From positions 1 to 12,915 of the forward strand of contig JAICHS010000044.1 in the NCBI GenBank assembly GCA_025924775.1: 12,915 nucleotides of DNA, in the 5' to 3' direction. The position numbers were made by a program, and so were the translations under genes. Positions 1 through 5,915 of the stretch are shown one piece after another (position 1 is the stretch's first letter; every line of letters starts with the position of its first letter). The notes beneath the pieces were generated by a model. The model was not told where the DNA came from. It saw nothing but the letters and a program-made list of their open reading frames with translations, and did no database searches. The stretch comes from Rhodanobacteraceae bacterium. Its GTDB lineage: Bacteria; Pseudomonadota; Gammaproteobacteria; Xanthomonadales; Rhodanobacteraceae.

Positions 1-258
1 GAACCGCAGTGCGTGTTCCGGCCGCCCCGCCTGTTCCAGCGCCCCGGTCGATTGCACGAAATAGACCTGGCGCTCGGTTTCGCCGCCGCTCTTGGTCAGC
101 AGGATGTCGGCGAATTCGATGGCCGGCGTCTCGATCGGCAAAAACCCGTACACTTCGAAGCCGCGGCGGATGGTGTCCAGCATGCGCTGGAACGCGATCT
201 GCTCGCGCGGCAGCAACTCCAGCGTGCCGGGCATGGTTCGGGGCGTGGTCAACGCCAT
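1..258 (-). CDS. hisS: Histidyl-tRNA synthetase, N-terminal part (cut by window edge)
   Basis: The reverse strand encodes 86 residues from an ATG at 258-256, running off the left edge without a stop. The protein would charge tRNA-His with histidine in the cytoplasm. Visible family features are the N-terminal 'GTLELLPREQ' segment, the class II motif 1 region 'GFLPIETPAIE' (about residues 38-48) and 'LLTKSGGETE' (about 53-62), which match HisRS. The last residues, ALRF, are where the family continues into its DLTVPLARY segment. The HisRS-like paralogue HisZ is an alternative, but the KSGGETE segment favours the true synthetase. The gene is divergent from rpsB. A GAGAG lies shortly upstream of the start. 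A poor -10-like TTTTAT (minus strand, 279-274) is the only promoter hint I see. Confidence 0.85.
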   Translation of the reverse strand, partial: MALTTPRTMPGTLELLPREQIAFQRMLDTIRRGFEVYGFLPIETPAIEFADILLTKSGGETERQVYFVQSTGALEQAGRPEHALRF

Positions 259-320
259 GGCCAGACTCTCGCGATAAAATCGCAAGGTTAGCAGCAAGCA
301 CCGGCAGCAGTCCGGGCCGG

Positions 321-349
321 TTGCCCCCGACGCGGCCATCCCTTACAAT
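321..349 (+). promoter_or_regulatory. Sigma70-type promoter of rpsB-tsf
   Basis: TTGCCC at 321-326 and TACAAT at 344-349 are separated by exactly 17 nt, the optimal spacing for a housekeeping promoter. Transcription would start near 356, leaving a leader of about 210 nt before the rpsB start codon. It lies in the divergent hisS/rpsB gap. This is the best-formed housekeeping promoter in the window, as expected for a strongly expressed ribosomal operon. Confidence 0.75.
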
Positions 350-355
350 TGTGCA

Positions 356-567
356 GCTTTGCTACGGCAAAACCGTCCACGCCGGACGTCACCGGCGAAT
401 CCACACGCAGGTCAGGAACCGGCACCGGGGTCCCTCGCAGGAGGGTCGTTGCCGCGGGACCTGCGGAAGCCCAACCCCGGAGCCACGCTTGTCCAAGCCA
501 CGCGTCAGCCGCCATCGGGGCGGATACCGTGGAGGCAAACACGGGTTCCCTCATCGGAGTCACCCAA
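356..567 (+). promoter_or_regulatory. Structured 5' leader of rpsB, candidate S2 autoregulatory element
   Basis: The untranslated leader contains a possible three-way junction. The closing stem pairs 425-431 (CCGGGGT) with 474-480 (ACCCCGG). Inside it, 432-436 pairs with 441-445 (CCCTC/GAGGG, loop GCAG), and 452-455 pairs with 463-466 (CCGC/GCGG). In E. coli and relatives the rpsB leader binds S2 and represses rpsB-tsf; position and size fit that role. The pairing is read by eye, and I have not compared it with the published covariance model. No convincing ORF is seen in the leader. Confidence 0.5.
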
Positions 568-1419
568 ATGCCTCAAGTCACCATGCGCCAGATGCTGGAA
601 GCCGGCGTGCATTTCGGCCACCAGACGCGTTACTGGAACCCCAAGATGGCGCCGTACATCTTCGGCGCGCGCGGCAGGATCCATATCATCAACCTCGAGG
701 CGACGGTGCCGAAGTTCACCGACGCCATGAATTACCTGTCCGGCCTGGCGCAGAAGCGCCGCACCGTGCTGTTCGTCGGCACCAAGCGCTCCGCGCGCGA
801 AGCGATCGGCGAGGAAGCCCAGCGCTGCGGCATGCCCTACGTCAATGCCCGCTGGCTGGGCGGCATGCTGACCAACTTCCGCACGGTCAAGCAGTCGGTC
901 GCGCGCCTGAAGGAACTGGAAGCCGCCGAGACCGACGGCACCTTCGACAAGCTGGTCAAGCACGAAGTGCTCAGCCTGCGCCGCGAGCGCGACAAGCTCG
1001 AGAAGTCGCTGGGCGGCATCAAGGACATGAAGCATCTGCCGGACGCACTGTTCGTGATCGACATCGGCCACGAAAACATCGCGGTGCTGGAAGCCAAGAA
1101 GCTCGGCATCCCGGTGGTCGCGGTGGTCGACACCAACTACGACCCGACCCTGGTGGAGTACGCGATCCCGGGCAACGACGACGCGATCCGCGCGGTGCAG
1201 CTGTACGCACGCGCCGCCGCCGACGCGGTGCTGGAAGGCAAGGCCGCGGCGCCGATCCAGGGCCATGGCGACGACAGCGAGTTCGTCGAGCTGGACGCCG
1301 AGGGCAACCCGGTCGCCTCCGGCAAGGACGACGACGGCCACAAGCCGGCCCGCCGGCCCGCGAAGAAATCGGCGCCGAAGCACGCCGATGCGCCCGCGGC
1401 CGAAGGCGACGCCAAGTAA
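568..1419 (+). CDS. rpsB: 30S ribosomal protein S2
   Basis: A 283-residue S2 protein of the small ribosomal subunit. Recognised segments are the N-terminal 'VHFGHQTRYWNPKM' (about residues 14-27), 'IFGARGRIHIINLE' (31-44), 'ARWLGGMLTNF' (94-104), 'SLGGIKDM' (147-154) and 'DALFVIDIGHEN' (159-170), all typical of S2. The ATG at 568 has GGAG at 556-559, eight bases upstream; the frame stays open further upstream, but that part lies in the transcribed leader and is not S2-like. The protein is longer than E. coli S2 (241 residues) because of a charged low-complexity tail from about residue 228, rich in Asp, Lys, Ala and Pro. It is transcribed with tsf. Confidence 0.97.
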   Translation: MPQVTMRQMLEAGVHFGHQTRYWNPKMAPYIFGARGRIHIINLEATVPKFTDAMNYLSGLAQKRRTVLFVGTKRSAREAIGEEAQRCGMPYVNARWLGGMLTNFRTVKQSVARLKELEAAETDGTFDKLVKHEVLSLRRERDKLEKSLGGIKDMKHLPDALFVIDIGHENIAVLEAKKLGIPVVAVVDTNYDPTLVEYAIPGNDDAIRAVQLYARAAADAVLEGKAAAPIQGHGDDSEFVELDAEGNPVASGKDDDGHKPARRPAKKSAPKHADAPAAEGDAK

Positions 1420-1553
1420 GCCTGCGCGTTCGGGCGTGCCGTTCACGTTCCCTCCGGGAGCCGACGGCACCCGTCGCTGGATGCAGGGCCGGTCCGCGGA
1501 TTGAATCGATCCGGCAAGCCCCCATTTCTGGCGCAACCCGAACGCCCACCCCT

Positions 1554-1578
1554 GCCCCTCTCCCGACGGGAGAGGGGC
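1554..1578 (+). repeat. REP-like perfect hairpin between rpsB and tsf
   Basis: GCCCCTCTCCC (1554-1564) is an exact inverted copy of GGGAGAGGGGC (1568-1578), giving an 11-bp stem with a three-base GAC loop. No T-run follows, so it is not a classical terminator. CCCCTCTCCC palindromes of this kind are a common dispersed intergenic repeat in GC-rich proteobacteria (general knowledge, not searched). It sits in the 205-nt gap between rpsB and tsf and could adjust read-through or mRNA stability. I see no separate tsf promoter in this gap. Confidence 0.65.
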
Positions 1579-1624
1579 GCGAGCCGCGACCCCGCGGCGC
1601 CACCGAAAAAGTCAGAGGTACACC

Positions 1625-2500
1625 ATGGAAATCACCGCCGCGATGGTCAAGGCACTGCGCGAGCGCTCCGGCGCCGGCATGATGGAGTGCAAGAAGGCCC
1701 TCACCCAGAACCACGGCGACATCGACGCCGCCGTCGAGTGGCTGCGCAAGCAGGGGCTGGCCAAGGCCGACAAGAAGGCCGACCGCGTGGCCGCCGAAGG
1801 CCGCATTGCGCTGGCGCAGTCCGGCAACAGCGGCGCGCTGGCCGAGATCAATTCGGAAACCGACTTCGTCGCCAAGGACGAGAACTTCCTGAAGTTCACG
1901 AATGCAGTCGCGCAGACCGCGTTGCAGAGCGGCGCGCAGGACATCGCGGCCCTCAAGGCCGCCAAGCTCGGCGCTGGCAGCGTCGAGGAAGCCCGCCAGG
2001 CACTGGTCGCCAAGGTGGGCGAGAACGTGCAGGTGCGCCGTCTGGCCCGCATCGACAATGCCCCGGTACTGGGCGCCTACGTGCACGGCGGCCGCATCGG
2101 CGTGCTGGTCGCGCTGGAAGGCGGCGACGCGGAACTCGCGCGTGGCGTCGCGATGCACATCGCCGCGATGAACCCGCAATACATCGCCCCGGACAACGTG
2201 CCGGCCGAGTTCGTCGCCAAGGAAAAGGAAATCTCGCTGGCGCAGATGAGCGCCAAGGACAAGCAGAAGCCCGCCGAGATCCAGGAGAAGATGATCGGCG
2301 GCAAGATCCGCAAGACCCTCAACGAAATCTCGCTGACCGGCCAGCCCTACGTGCTGGACACCAATGTTTCCGTTGGCGATGCGCTGGCCAAGGCCAAGGC
2401 CAAGGTACTGTCGTTCCACCGCATCGCGGTCGGCGAAGGCATCGAGAAGAAGGGAGAGGATTTCCACGCGGAAGTGATGAAGCAGGCCGGTCTGGCGTAA
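1625..2500 (+). CDS. tsf: Elongation factor Ts
   Basis: A 291-residue nucleotide exchange factor that regenerates EF-Tu-GTP during translation. The N-terminal UBA-like domain carries 'LRERSGAGMMECKKAL' (about residues 11-26), an EF-Ts signature. 'TDFVAKDENF' (79-88) is the segment whose Asp-Phe pair inserts into EF-Tu to expel magnesium and GDP. Length is close to the E. coli protein (283). The start has AGAGG at 1614-1618. It follows rpsB, the usual partner, and ends just before an intrinsic terminator, so rpsB-tsf form a closed transcription unit. Confidence 0.97.
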   Translation: MEITAAMVKALRERSGAGMMECKKALTQNHGDIDAAVEWLRKQGLAKADKKADRVAAEGRIALAQSGNSGALAEINSETDFVAKDENFLKFTNAVAQTALQSGAQDIAALKAAKLGAGSVEEARQALVAKVGENVQVRRLARIDNAPVLGAYVHGGRIGVLVALEGGDAELARGVAMHIAAMNPQYIAPDNVPAEFVAKEKEISLAQMSAKDKQKPAEIQEKMIGGKIRKTLNEISLTGQPYVLDTNVSVGDALAKAKAKVLSFHRIAVGEGIEKKGEDFHAEVMKQAGLA

Positions 2501-2532
2501 GCGCGCCACCTCGCCGGTTGCATCGCAAACAA

Positions 2533-2556
2533 GCCGCGGCCATCCGCGGCTTTTTT
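2533..2556 (+). terminator. Rho-independent terminator after tsf
   Basis: GCCGCGG (2533-2539) pairs perfectly with CCGCGGC (2544-2550) over a four-base CCAT loop, followed directly by six T (2551-2556). This is a textbook intrinsic terminator 33 nt after the tsf stop codon, closing the rpsB-tsf unit. Confidence 0.9.
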
Positions 2557-2576
2557 GCATGCGCCATTCGCCCGTT

Positions 2577-2595
2577 GCGCCTGCAAGGCAGGCGC
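2577..2595 (-). repeat. Short REP-like palindrome downstream of the tsf terminator
   Basis: GCGCCTGC (2577-2584) and GCAGGCGC (2588-2595) form an 8-bp stem with an AAG loop. Read on the minus strand, the flank plus stem begins GTAGGCGCCTGC, which recalls the GTAGGAGC-type REP heads of pseudomonads and xanthomonads. A single copy is seen here, so the family assignment is tentative. The rest of 2557-2672 is GC-rich with no gene. Confidence 0.4.
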
Positions 2596-2672
2596 CTACG
2601 CCAGCCGCTTGCGCAGGCGCGCGCCTCGCGCGCGACCGTTCACGGGCCGCACGCGAAACAATACGCGTCGGC

Positions 2673-2678
2673 TACAAT
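2673..2678 (+). promoter_or_regulatory. -10 box of a pyrH promoter
   Basis: TACAAT at 2673-2678 lies 38 nt upstream of the pyrH start, after a strong terminator, so pyrH needs its own promoter here. No good -35 hexamer occurs at 16-18 nt spacing (about 2649-2656 is CG-rich), so the site may rely on an activator or on the -10 alone. Confidence 0.5.
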
Positions 2679-2710
2679 CGCCACATTTGCCCACATCGCC
2701 GAGAGCCCGC

Positions 2711-3448
2711 ATGCCCGTCAAACCAAAGTCGTCGCCCATCTACCGGCGCATCCTGTTGAAGCTGTCCGGCGAGGCGTTGATGGGTTCGGCCGACTACGGG
2801 ATCGACCCGGAGGTGATCGGGCGCATGGCGGACGAGATCCTGGAGGCGCGCAAGCTCGGCAGCGAAATCGGCGTGGTGATCGGCGGCGGCAACATCTTTC
2901 GTGGCGCCGGTCTGGCGGAAGCCGGCATGGACCGCGTCACCGGCGACCACATGGGCATGCTGGCCACCGTGATGAACGCGCTGGCGATGCAGGACGCGCT
3001 GGAAAAACGCGGCGGCTTCGCGCGCGTGATGAGCGCGATCCAGATCCACGACGTGTGCGAGGATTTCATCCGTCGCCGCGCGATCCGGCACCTGGAAAAG
3101 GGCCGCATCGTGTTGTTCGCGGGCGGCACCGGCAATCCGTTCTTCACCACCGATTCCGCCGCCGCGCTGCGCGCGGTCGAAGTGGGCGCCAACCTGCTGC
3201 TGAAGGCCACCAAGGTCGATGGCGTGTACAGCGCCGATCCCAAGAAGAAAAAAGACGCCAAGCGTTTCGAGCACGTCAGCTACGAAGAAGTGATCGCGCG
3301 CAATTTGAAGGTGATGGACACCGCCGCGATCGCCCTGTGCCGCGACCATCACCTACCCCTGCGCATCTACGACATGACGCGTCCGGGCAACCTGATGCGC
3401 ATCCTCAAGGGTGAGCAGATCGGCACCCTGGTCGGCGACACGCACTGA
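2711..3448 (+). CDS. pyrH: Uridylate kinase (UMP kinase)
   Basis: A 245-residue cytoplasmic enzyme that phosphorylates UMP to UDP, the step leading to all pyrimidine nucleotides. It belongs to the amino-acid kinase fold family, not to the eukaryotic-type UMP/CMP kinases. Motifs seen: 'LKLSGEALMG' (about residues 16-25, phosphate loop), 'GGGNIFRG' (58-65), 'GDHMGMLATVMNA' (78-90) and 'GTGNPFFTTDSAA' (139-151). Bacterial PyrH is hexameric and controlled by GTP and UTP. Length matches E. coli (241). ATG 2711 is chosen because GAGAG is at 2701-2705 and the upstream open frame holds no family sequence. It lies between tsf and frr, as in most proteobacteria. Confidence 0.96.
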   Translation: MPVKPKSSPIYRRILLKLSGEALMGSADYGIDPEVIGRMADEILEARKLGSEIGVVIGGGNIFRGAGLAEAGMDRVTGDHMGMLATVMNALAMQDALEKRGGFARVMSAIQIHDVCEDFIRRRAIRHLEKGRIVLFAGGTGNPFFTTDSAAALRAVEVGANLLLKATKVDGVYSADPKKKKDAKRFEHVSYEEVIARNLKVMDTAAIALCRDHHLPLRIYDMTRPGNLMRILKGEQIGTLVGDTH

Positions 3449-3460
3449 ACACGCCGCCAC

Positions 3461-3513
3461 CCCGCGCCCCGGTCCCGCCTCGCCGGCCACGGGCGCGGGC
3501 GCGCCTTTATACT
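3461..3513 (+). promoter_or_regulatory. Long-stem hairpin and -10 box between pyrH and frr
   Basis: CCCGCGCCC (3461-3469) is the exact inverted complement of GGGCGCGGG (3491-3499), a 9-bp all-GC stem with a 21-nt loop. It is followed not by a T-run but by TATACT at 3508-3513, a good -10 box 34 nt before the frr start. The -35 position is CG-rich and unconvincing. The arrangement suggests partial separation of pyrH from frr transcription. The hairpin's function is inferred only. Confidence 0.45.
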
Positions 3514-3546
3514 TGGCCGTTTCCATTGACCTGACGGAACCCGGCG

Positions 3547-4107
3547 ATGAACACCACCGACATCAAGCGCGATGCCCAGGATCGCATGGGCAAGAGCATC
3601 GAGGCGCTGCGCCACGAGCTGTCGCACCTGCGTACCGGCCGCGCCAGCACCGCACTGGTGGAAGGCATCAAGGTCAGCTACTACGGCTCGGACGTGCCAC
3701 TGAACCAGGTGGCGACGGTGGCCGTGTCCGACGCCCGCTCGCTGACCATCACCCCGTACGAAAAATCCACCGTCGCCGCGGTTGAAAAGGCCATCATGGC
3801 CTCCGACCTTGGCGTCACGCCGACCACCGCCGGCACCACGATCCGCCTCAACATGCCGCCACTCACCGAGGAGCGCCGCAAGGAACTGGCCAAGCACGTC
3901 GGCCACGCCGGCGAGAACGCCAAGGTCGCGGTGCGCAACGTCCGCCGCGACGCGCTGCAACAGGTCAAGAACCTGCTGAAGGACAAGCAGATCAGCGAGG
4001 ACGACGATCACCGCGCGCAGGACGACATCCAGAAGCTGACGGATCGTTTCATCAAGGACGTGGACACCGAGGTCCAAGCCAAGGAACAGGAACTGCTGGC
4101 CATCTGA
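3547..4107 (+). CDS. frr: Ribosome recycling factor
   Basis: A 186-residue protein that, with EF-G, splits the post-termination ribosome so subunits can be reused. The two-domain family pattern is visible: N-terminal helix 'MGKSIEALRHELSHLRTGRAS' (from about residue 14; RTGRAS is the classic signature), the beta domain 'LTITPYEKSTVAAVEKAI', then 'IRLNMPPLTEERRKEL' and the C-terminal helical arm ending 'KEQELLAI'. Length equals the usual 185 residues. GGA at 3536-3538 serves the ATG at 3547. It is separated from pyrH by 98 nt containing a hairpin and a -10 box. Confidence 0.97.
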   Translation: MNTTDIKRDAQDRMGKSIEALRHELSHLRTGRASTALVEGIKVSYYGSDVPLNQVATVAVSDARSLTITPYEKSTVAAVEKAIMASDLGVTPTTAGTTIRLNMPPLTEERRKELAKHVGHAGENAKVAVRNVRRDALQQVKNLLKDKQISEDDDHRAQDDIQKLTDRFIKDVDTEVQAKEQELLAI

Positions 4108-4175
4108 CCGGACGGACGATGCCAATCCAGCGTCACTCAACACGGTGCGCCGAACGCGCCGGAACGGGGAATCCC

Positions 4176-4964
4176 ATGCAGGCAAAAGTGCTGTCGGCGA
4201 CACCGTCCGCGGCCCCGACGGCGCGTGGTGTACCCGCGCGTGCGGTCGTGCCCTGCCACCTCGCGATCGTGATGGACGGCAACGGACGCTGGGCGCGGCG
4301 CCGCGGGCAGCCACGCAGCTTCGGCCATCGTGCCGGCCAGAAGTCGGTGCGCGCGACCGTGGCGTACTGCCTGCGCAATGGCATCGGCGCATTGACCCTG
4401 TTCGCGTTCTCCTCGGAAAACTGGAAGCGCCCGCGGACGGAAGTCGGCGCACTGCTGGACCTGTTCGTGAAGGCGCTGGACAAGGAAATCGACGAGCTGC
4501 ACAAGAACTCGGTGTGCGTACGCTTCGTGGGCCAGCTGTCGGCGTTCTCGGATACCTTGCGCAACCGCATGCTGGCGGCGGCGCTGCGGACGGCCGGCAA
4601 CGCGCGCCTGACCCTCAACATCTGCGTCAGCTACGGTGGCCGCTGGGACACCGTGCAGGCCGCGCGCCGCGCCGCCGAGGCGGTGGCGCGGGGCGAACTG
4701 GAGCCCGCGGACATCGACGAGCAGACGCTGGCGCGCTATTTCTGTCTGGCCGACCTGCCGCCGCCCGACCTGCTGATCCGTACGGGCGGCGAGCGTCGCA
4801 TCAGCAATTTCCTGCTATGGCAACTGGCGTATACCGAACTGTATTTCACCGATACCCTGTGGCCCGACATGGACGACACCGAGCTCGACCGTGCCCTCGA
4901 TGACTACGCCCGCCGCGAGCGGCGCTTCGGCTGTACCCCCGTCGCCACCGCGCGTGCGGTCTGA
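4176..4964 (+). CDS. uppS: Undecaprenyl diphosphate synthase (cis-prenyltransferase)
   Basis: A 262-residue enzyme that extends farnesyl diphosphate with eight isopentenyl units in cis to make the C55 lipid carrier used for peptidoglycan and O-antigen. Key motifs: 'HLAIVMDGNGRWA' (residues 28-40), in which Asp34 is the expected catalytic, magnesium-binding residue; 'LTLFAFSSENWKRP'; and 'RTGGE' (202-206) followed by 'RISNFLLWQLAYTELYF', which binds diphosphate. The start at 4176 has GGGGA at 4166-4170 and gives nearly the E. coli length (253). An in-frame ATG at 4119 would add 19 residues with no family match. It sits 68 nt after frr and 15 nt before cdsA, so is probably co-transcribed with cdsA. 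Confidence 0.95.
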   Translation: MQAKVLSATPSAAPTARGVPARAVVPCHLAIVMDGNGRWARRRGQPRSFGHRAGQKSVRATVAYCLRNGIGALTLFAFSSENWKRPRTEVGALLDLFVKALDKEIDELHKNSVCVRFVGQLSAFSDTLRNRMLAAALRTAGNARLTLNICVSYGGRWDTVQAARRAAEAVARGELEPADIDEQTLARYFCLADLPPPDLLIRTGGERRISNFLLWQLAYTELYFTDTLWPDMDDTELDRALDDYARRERRFGCTPVATARAV

Positions 4965-4979
4965 AGGCGCGCCCGGGTC

Positions 4980-5813
4980 ATGTTGAAGCAACGCGTCATC
5001 ACCGCCATCGTCCTCACGCCGTTGCTGCTTGCGTTGATCTTCCTGACCAAGGCCTCGGTCTTCGCCACCCTGCTCGGCCTGATCTTCCTGATGGGCATGT
5101 GGGAATGGACGCGCATGGCCGGCGTGCATGGCCGCGCATTGCGCGCGGTGCTGTTGTTGGGCTACGCCATCCTGTTCGCGCTGTTCTGGCAAGTGTGCAA
5201 GTCGCCGGCGTGGTGGCTGCCGGTGCTGGCCGGCCTGGCATGGTGGCTGCTGGCGCTGGCCTGGCTGGACCACCACCGCTTCGGCAATGCGATGACGCCG
5301 CGCAACGCAGCCTTGAAACTGCTGGCGGGCGCGCTGGTGGTGGTGCCGGCGTGGTGCGCGCTGGTGGTGATGCACGGCGACATGGCCACGCCGAACCCGG
5401 GGCACGGGCCCTGGTGGGTGGTGTTTTTCGCCTGCATCGTGTTCGGTGCCGACATCGGCGCCTTCTCCGCGGGTCGGCGTTGGGGGCACACCAAGCTGGC
5501 GCCCGCGATCAGCCCCGGCAAGACCCGCGAGGGCGTGTACGGCGCGCTGGTGTGCTCGGGCGTCGTCGGCCTGGTCGGCGGCGCGCTGCTGAACGTCCCG
5601 CCAAACCGCCTGCCCGCGATCGTAGCGCTGGCGCTGGTAACCGTGCTGTTCTCGGTCGTGGGCGACCTGTTCGAAAGCCTGATCAAGCGCCACGCGGGCG
5701 TCAAGGATTCCGGCGCGCTGTTTCCGGGCCACGGCGGCATGCTTGACCGCATGGATTCGATTGTCGCGGCGCTGCCGGCGTTCGTTCTCGGCAAGTCCCT
5801 GCTGGGTTTGTAA
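4980..5813 (+). CDS. cdsA: Phosphatidate cytidylyltransferase (CDP-diglyceride synthase)
   Basis: A 277-residue inner-membrane enzyme that turns phosphatidic acid and CTP into CDP-diacylglycerol, the precursor of all major phospholipids. Several hydrophobic membrane segments are evident, beginning with residues 6-26 and continuing through Trp/Leu-rich stretches. The family signature is complete near the C-terminus (about 233-259): SLIKR, then KD, then PGHGGMLDRMDS, with the metal-binding acidic residues present. Length is close to E. coli CdsA (285). It follows uppS by 15 nt. The next gene is rseP, whereas dxr lies here in Pseudomonas and Xanthomonas. Confidence 0.95.
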   Translation: MLKQRVITAIVLTPLLLALIFLTKASVFATLLGLIFLMGMWEWTRMAGVHGRALRAVLLLGYAILFALFWQVCKSPAWWLPVLAGLAWWLLALAWLDHHRFGNAMTPRNAALKLLAGALVVVPAWCALVVMHGDMATPNPGHGPWWVVFFACIVFGADIGAFSAGRRWGHTKLAPAISPGKTREGVYGALVCSGVVGLVGGALLNVPPNRLPAIVALALVTVLFSVVGDLFESLIKRHAGVKDSGALFPGHGGMLDRMDSIVAALPAFVLGKSLLGL

Positions 5814-5841
5814 GGAACTGGCGGCACGCGCTGCGGTCAAT
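5814..5841 (+). promoter_or_regulatory. Candidate sigma-E (RpoE) promoter of rseP-bamA
   Basis: GGAACTG (5814-5820) begins immediately after the cdsA stop codon; 15 nt later comes GTCAAT (5836-5841). This matches the sigma-E pattern GGAACTT, about 15-16 nt, GTCnnA, with the same spacing as the E. coli rpoH P3 promoter. In E. coli rseP and bamA belong to the sigma-E regulon, which makes the match biologically apt. The start point would be near 5848, about 64 nt ahead of rseP. Confidence 0.65.
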
Positions 5842-5854
5842 GCACCCATGCGCC

Positions 5855-5882
5855 TTGGTCTTCAGGCGCGTTGCTTTATCAT
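5855..5882 (+). promoter_or_regulatory. Sigma70-type promoter of rseP
   Basis: TTGGTC (5855-5860), a 16-nt spacer and TATCAT (5877-5882) make a plausible housekeeping promoter just downstream of the sigma-E-like site. The predicted start is near 5889, only about 23 nt before the rseP ATG, so this transcript would have almost no leader. Confidence 0.5.
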
Positions 5883-5888
5883 GGAAAC

Positions 5889-5915
5889 ATGTCTGATTCG
5901 ACCGCAACCGCATGA
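5889..5915 (+). CDS. Possible eight-codon mini-ORF overlapping the rseP start
   Basis: ATG at 5889 reads MSDSTATA and stops with TGA at 5913-5915. Its stop overlaps the rseP start as ATGA (5912-5915). The ATG coincides with the predicted sigma70 start point, so it could be read as a leaderless start and hand ribosomes to rseP, which has no visible Shine-Dalgarno of its own. It may equally be a chance ORF; no peptide function is claimed. Confidence 0.3.
   Translation: MSDSTATA

Noticed and set aside
505..1536. 343-codon minus-strand open frame opposite rpsB
   Set aside because: It overlaps the S2 gene completely and shows no family motif; a codon-bias artefact.
4119..4175. Upstream ATG giving a 281-residue UppS
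   Set aside because: The extra 19 residues have no family match, and ATG 4176 has a better-placed GGGGA and a normal protein length.
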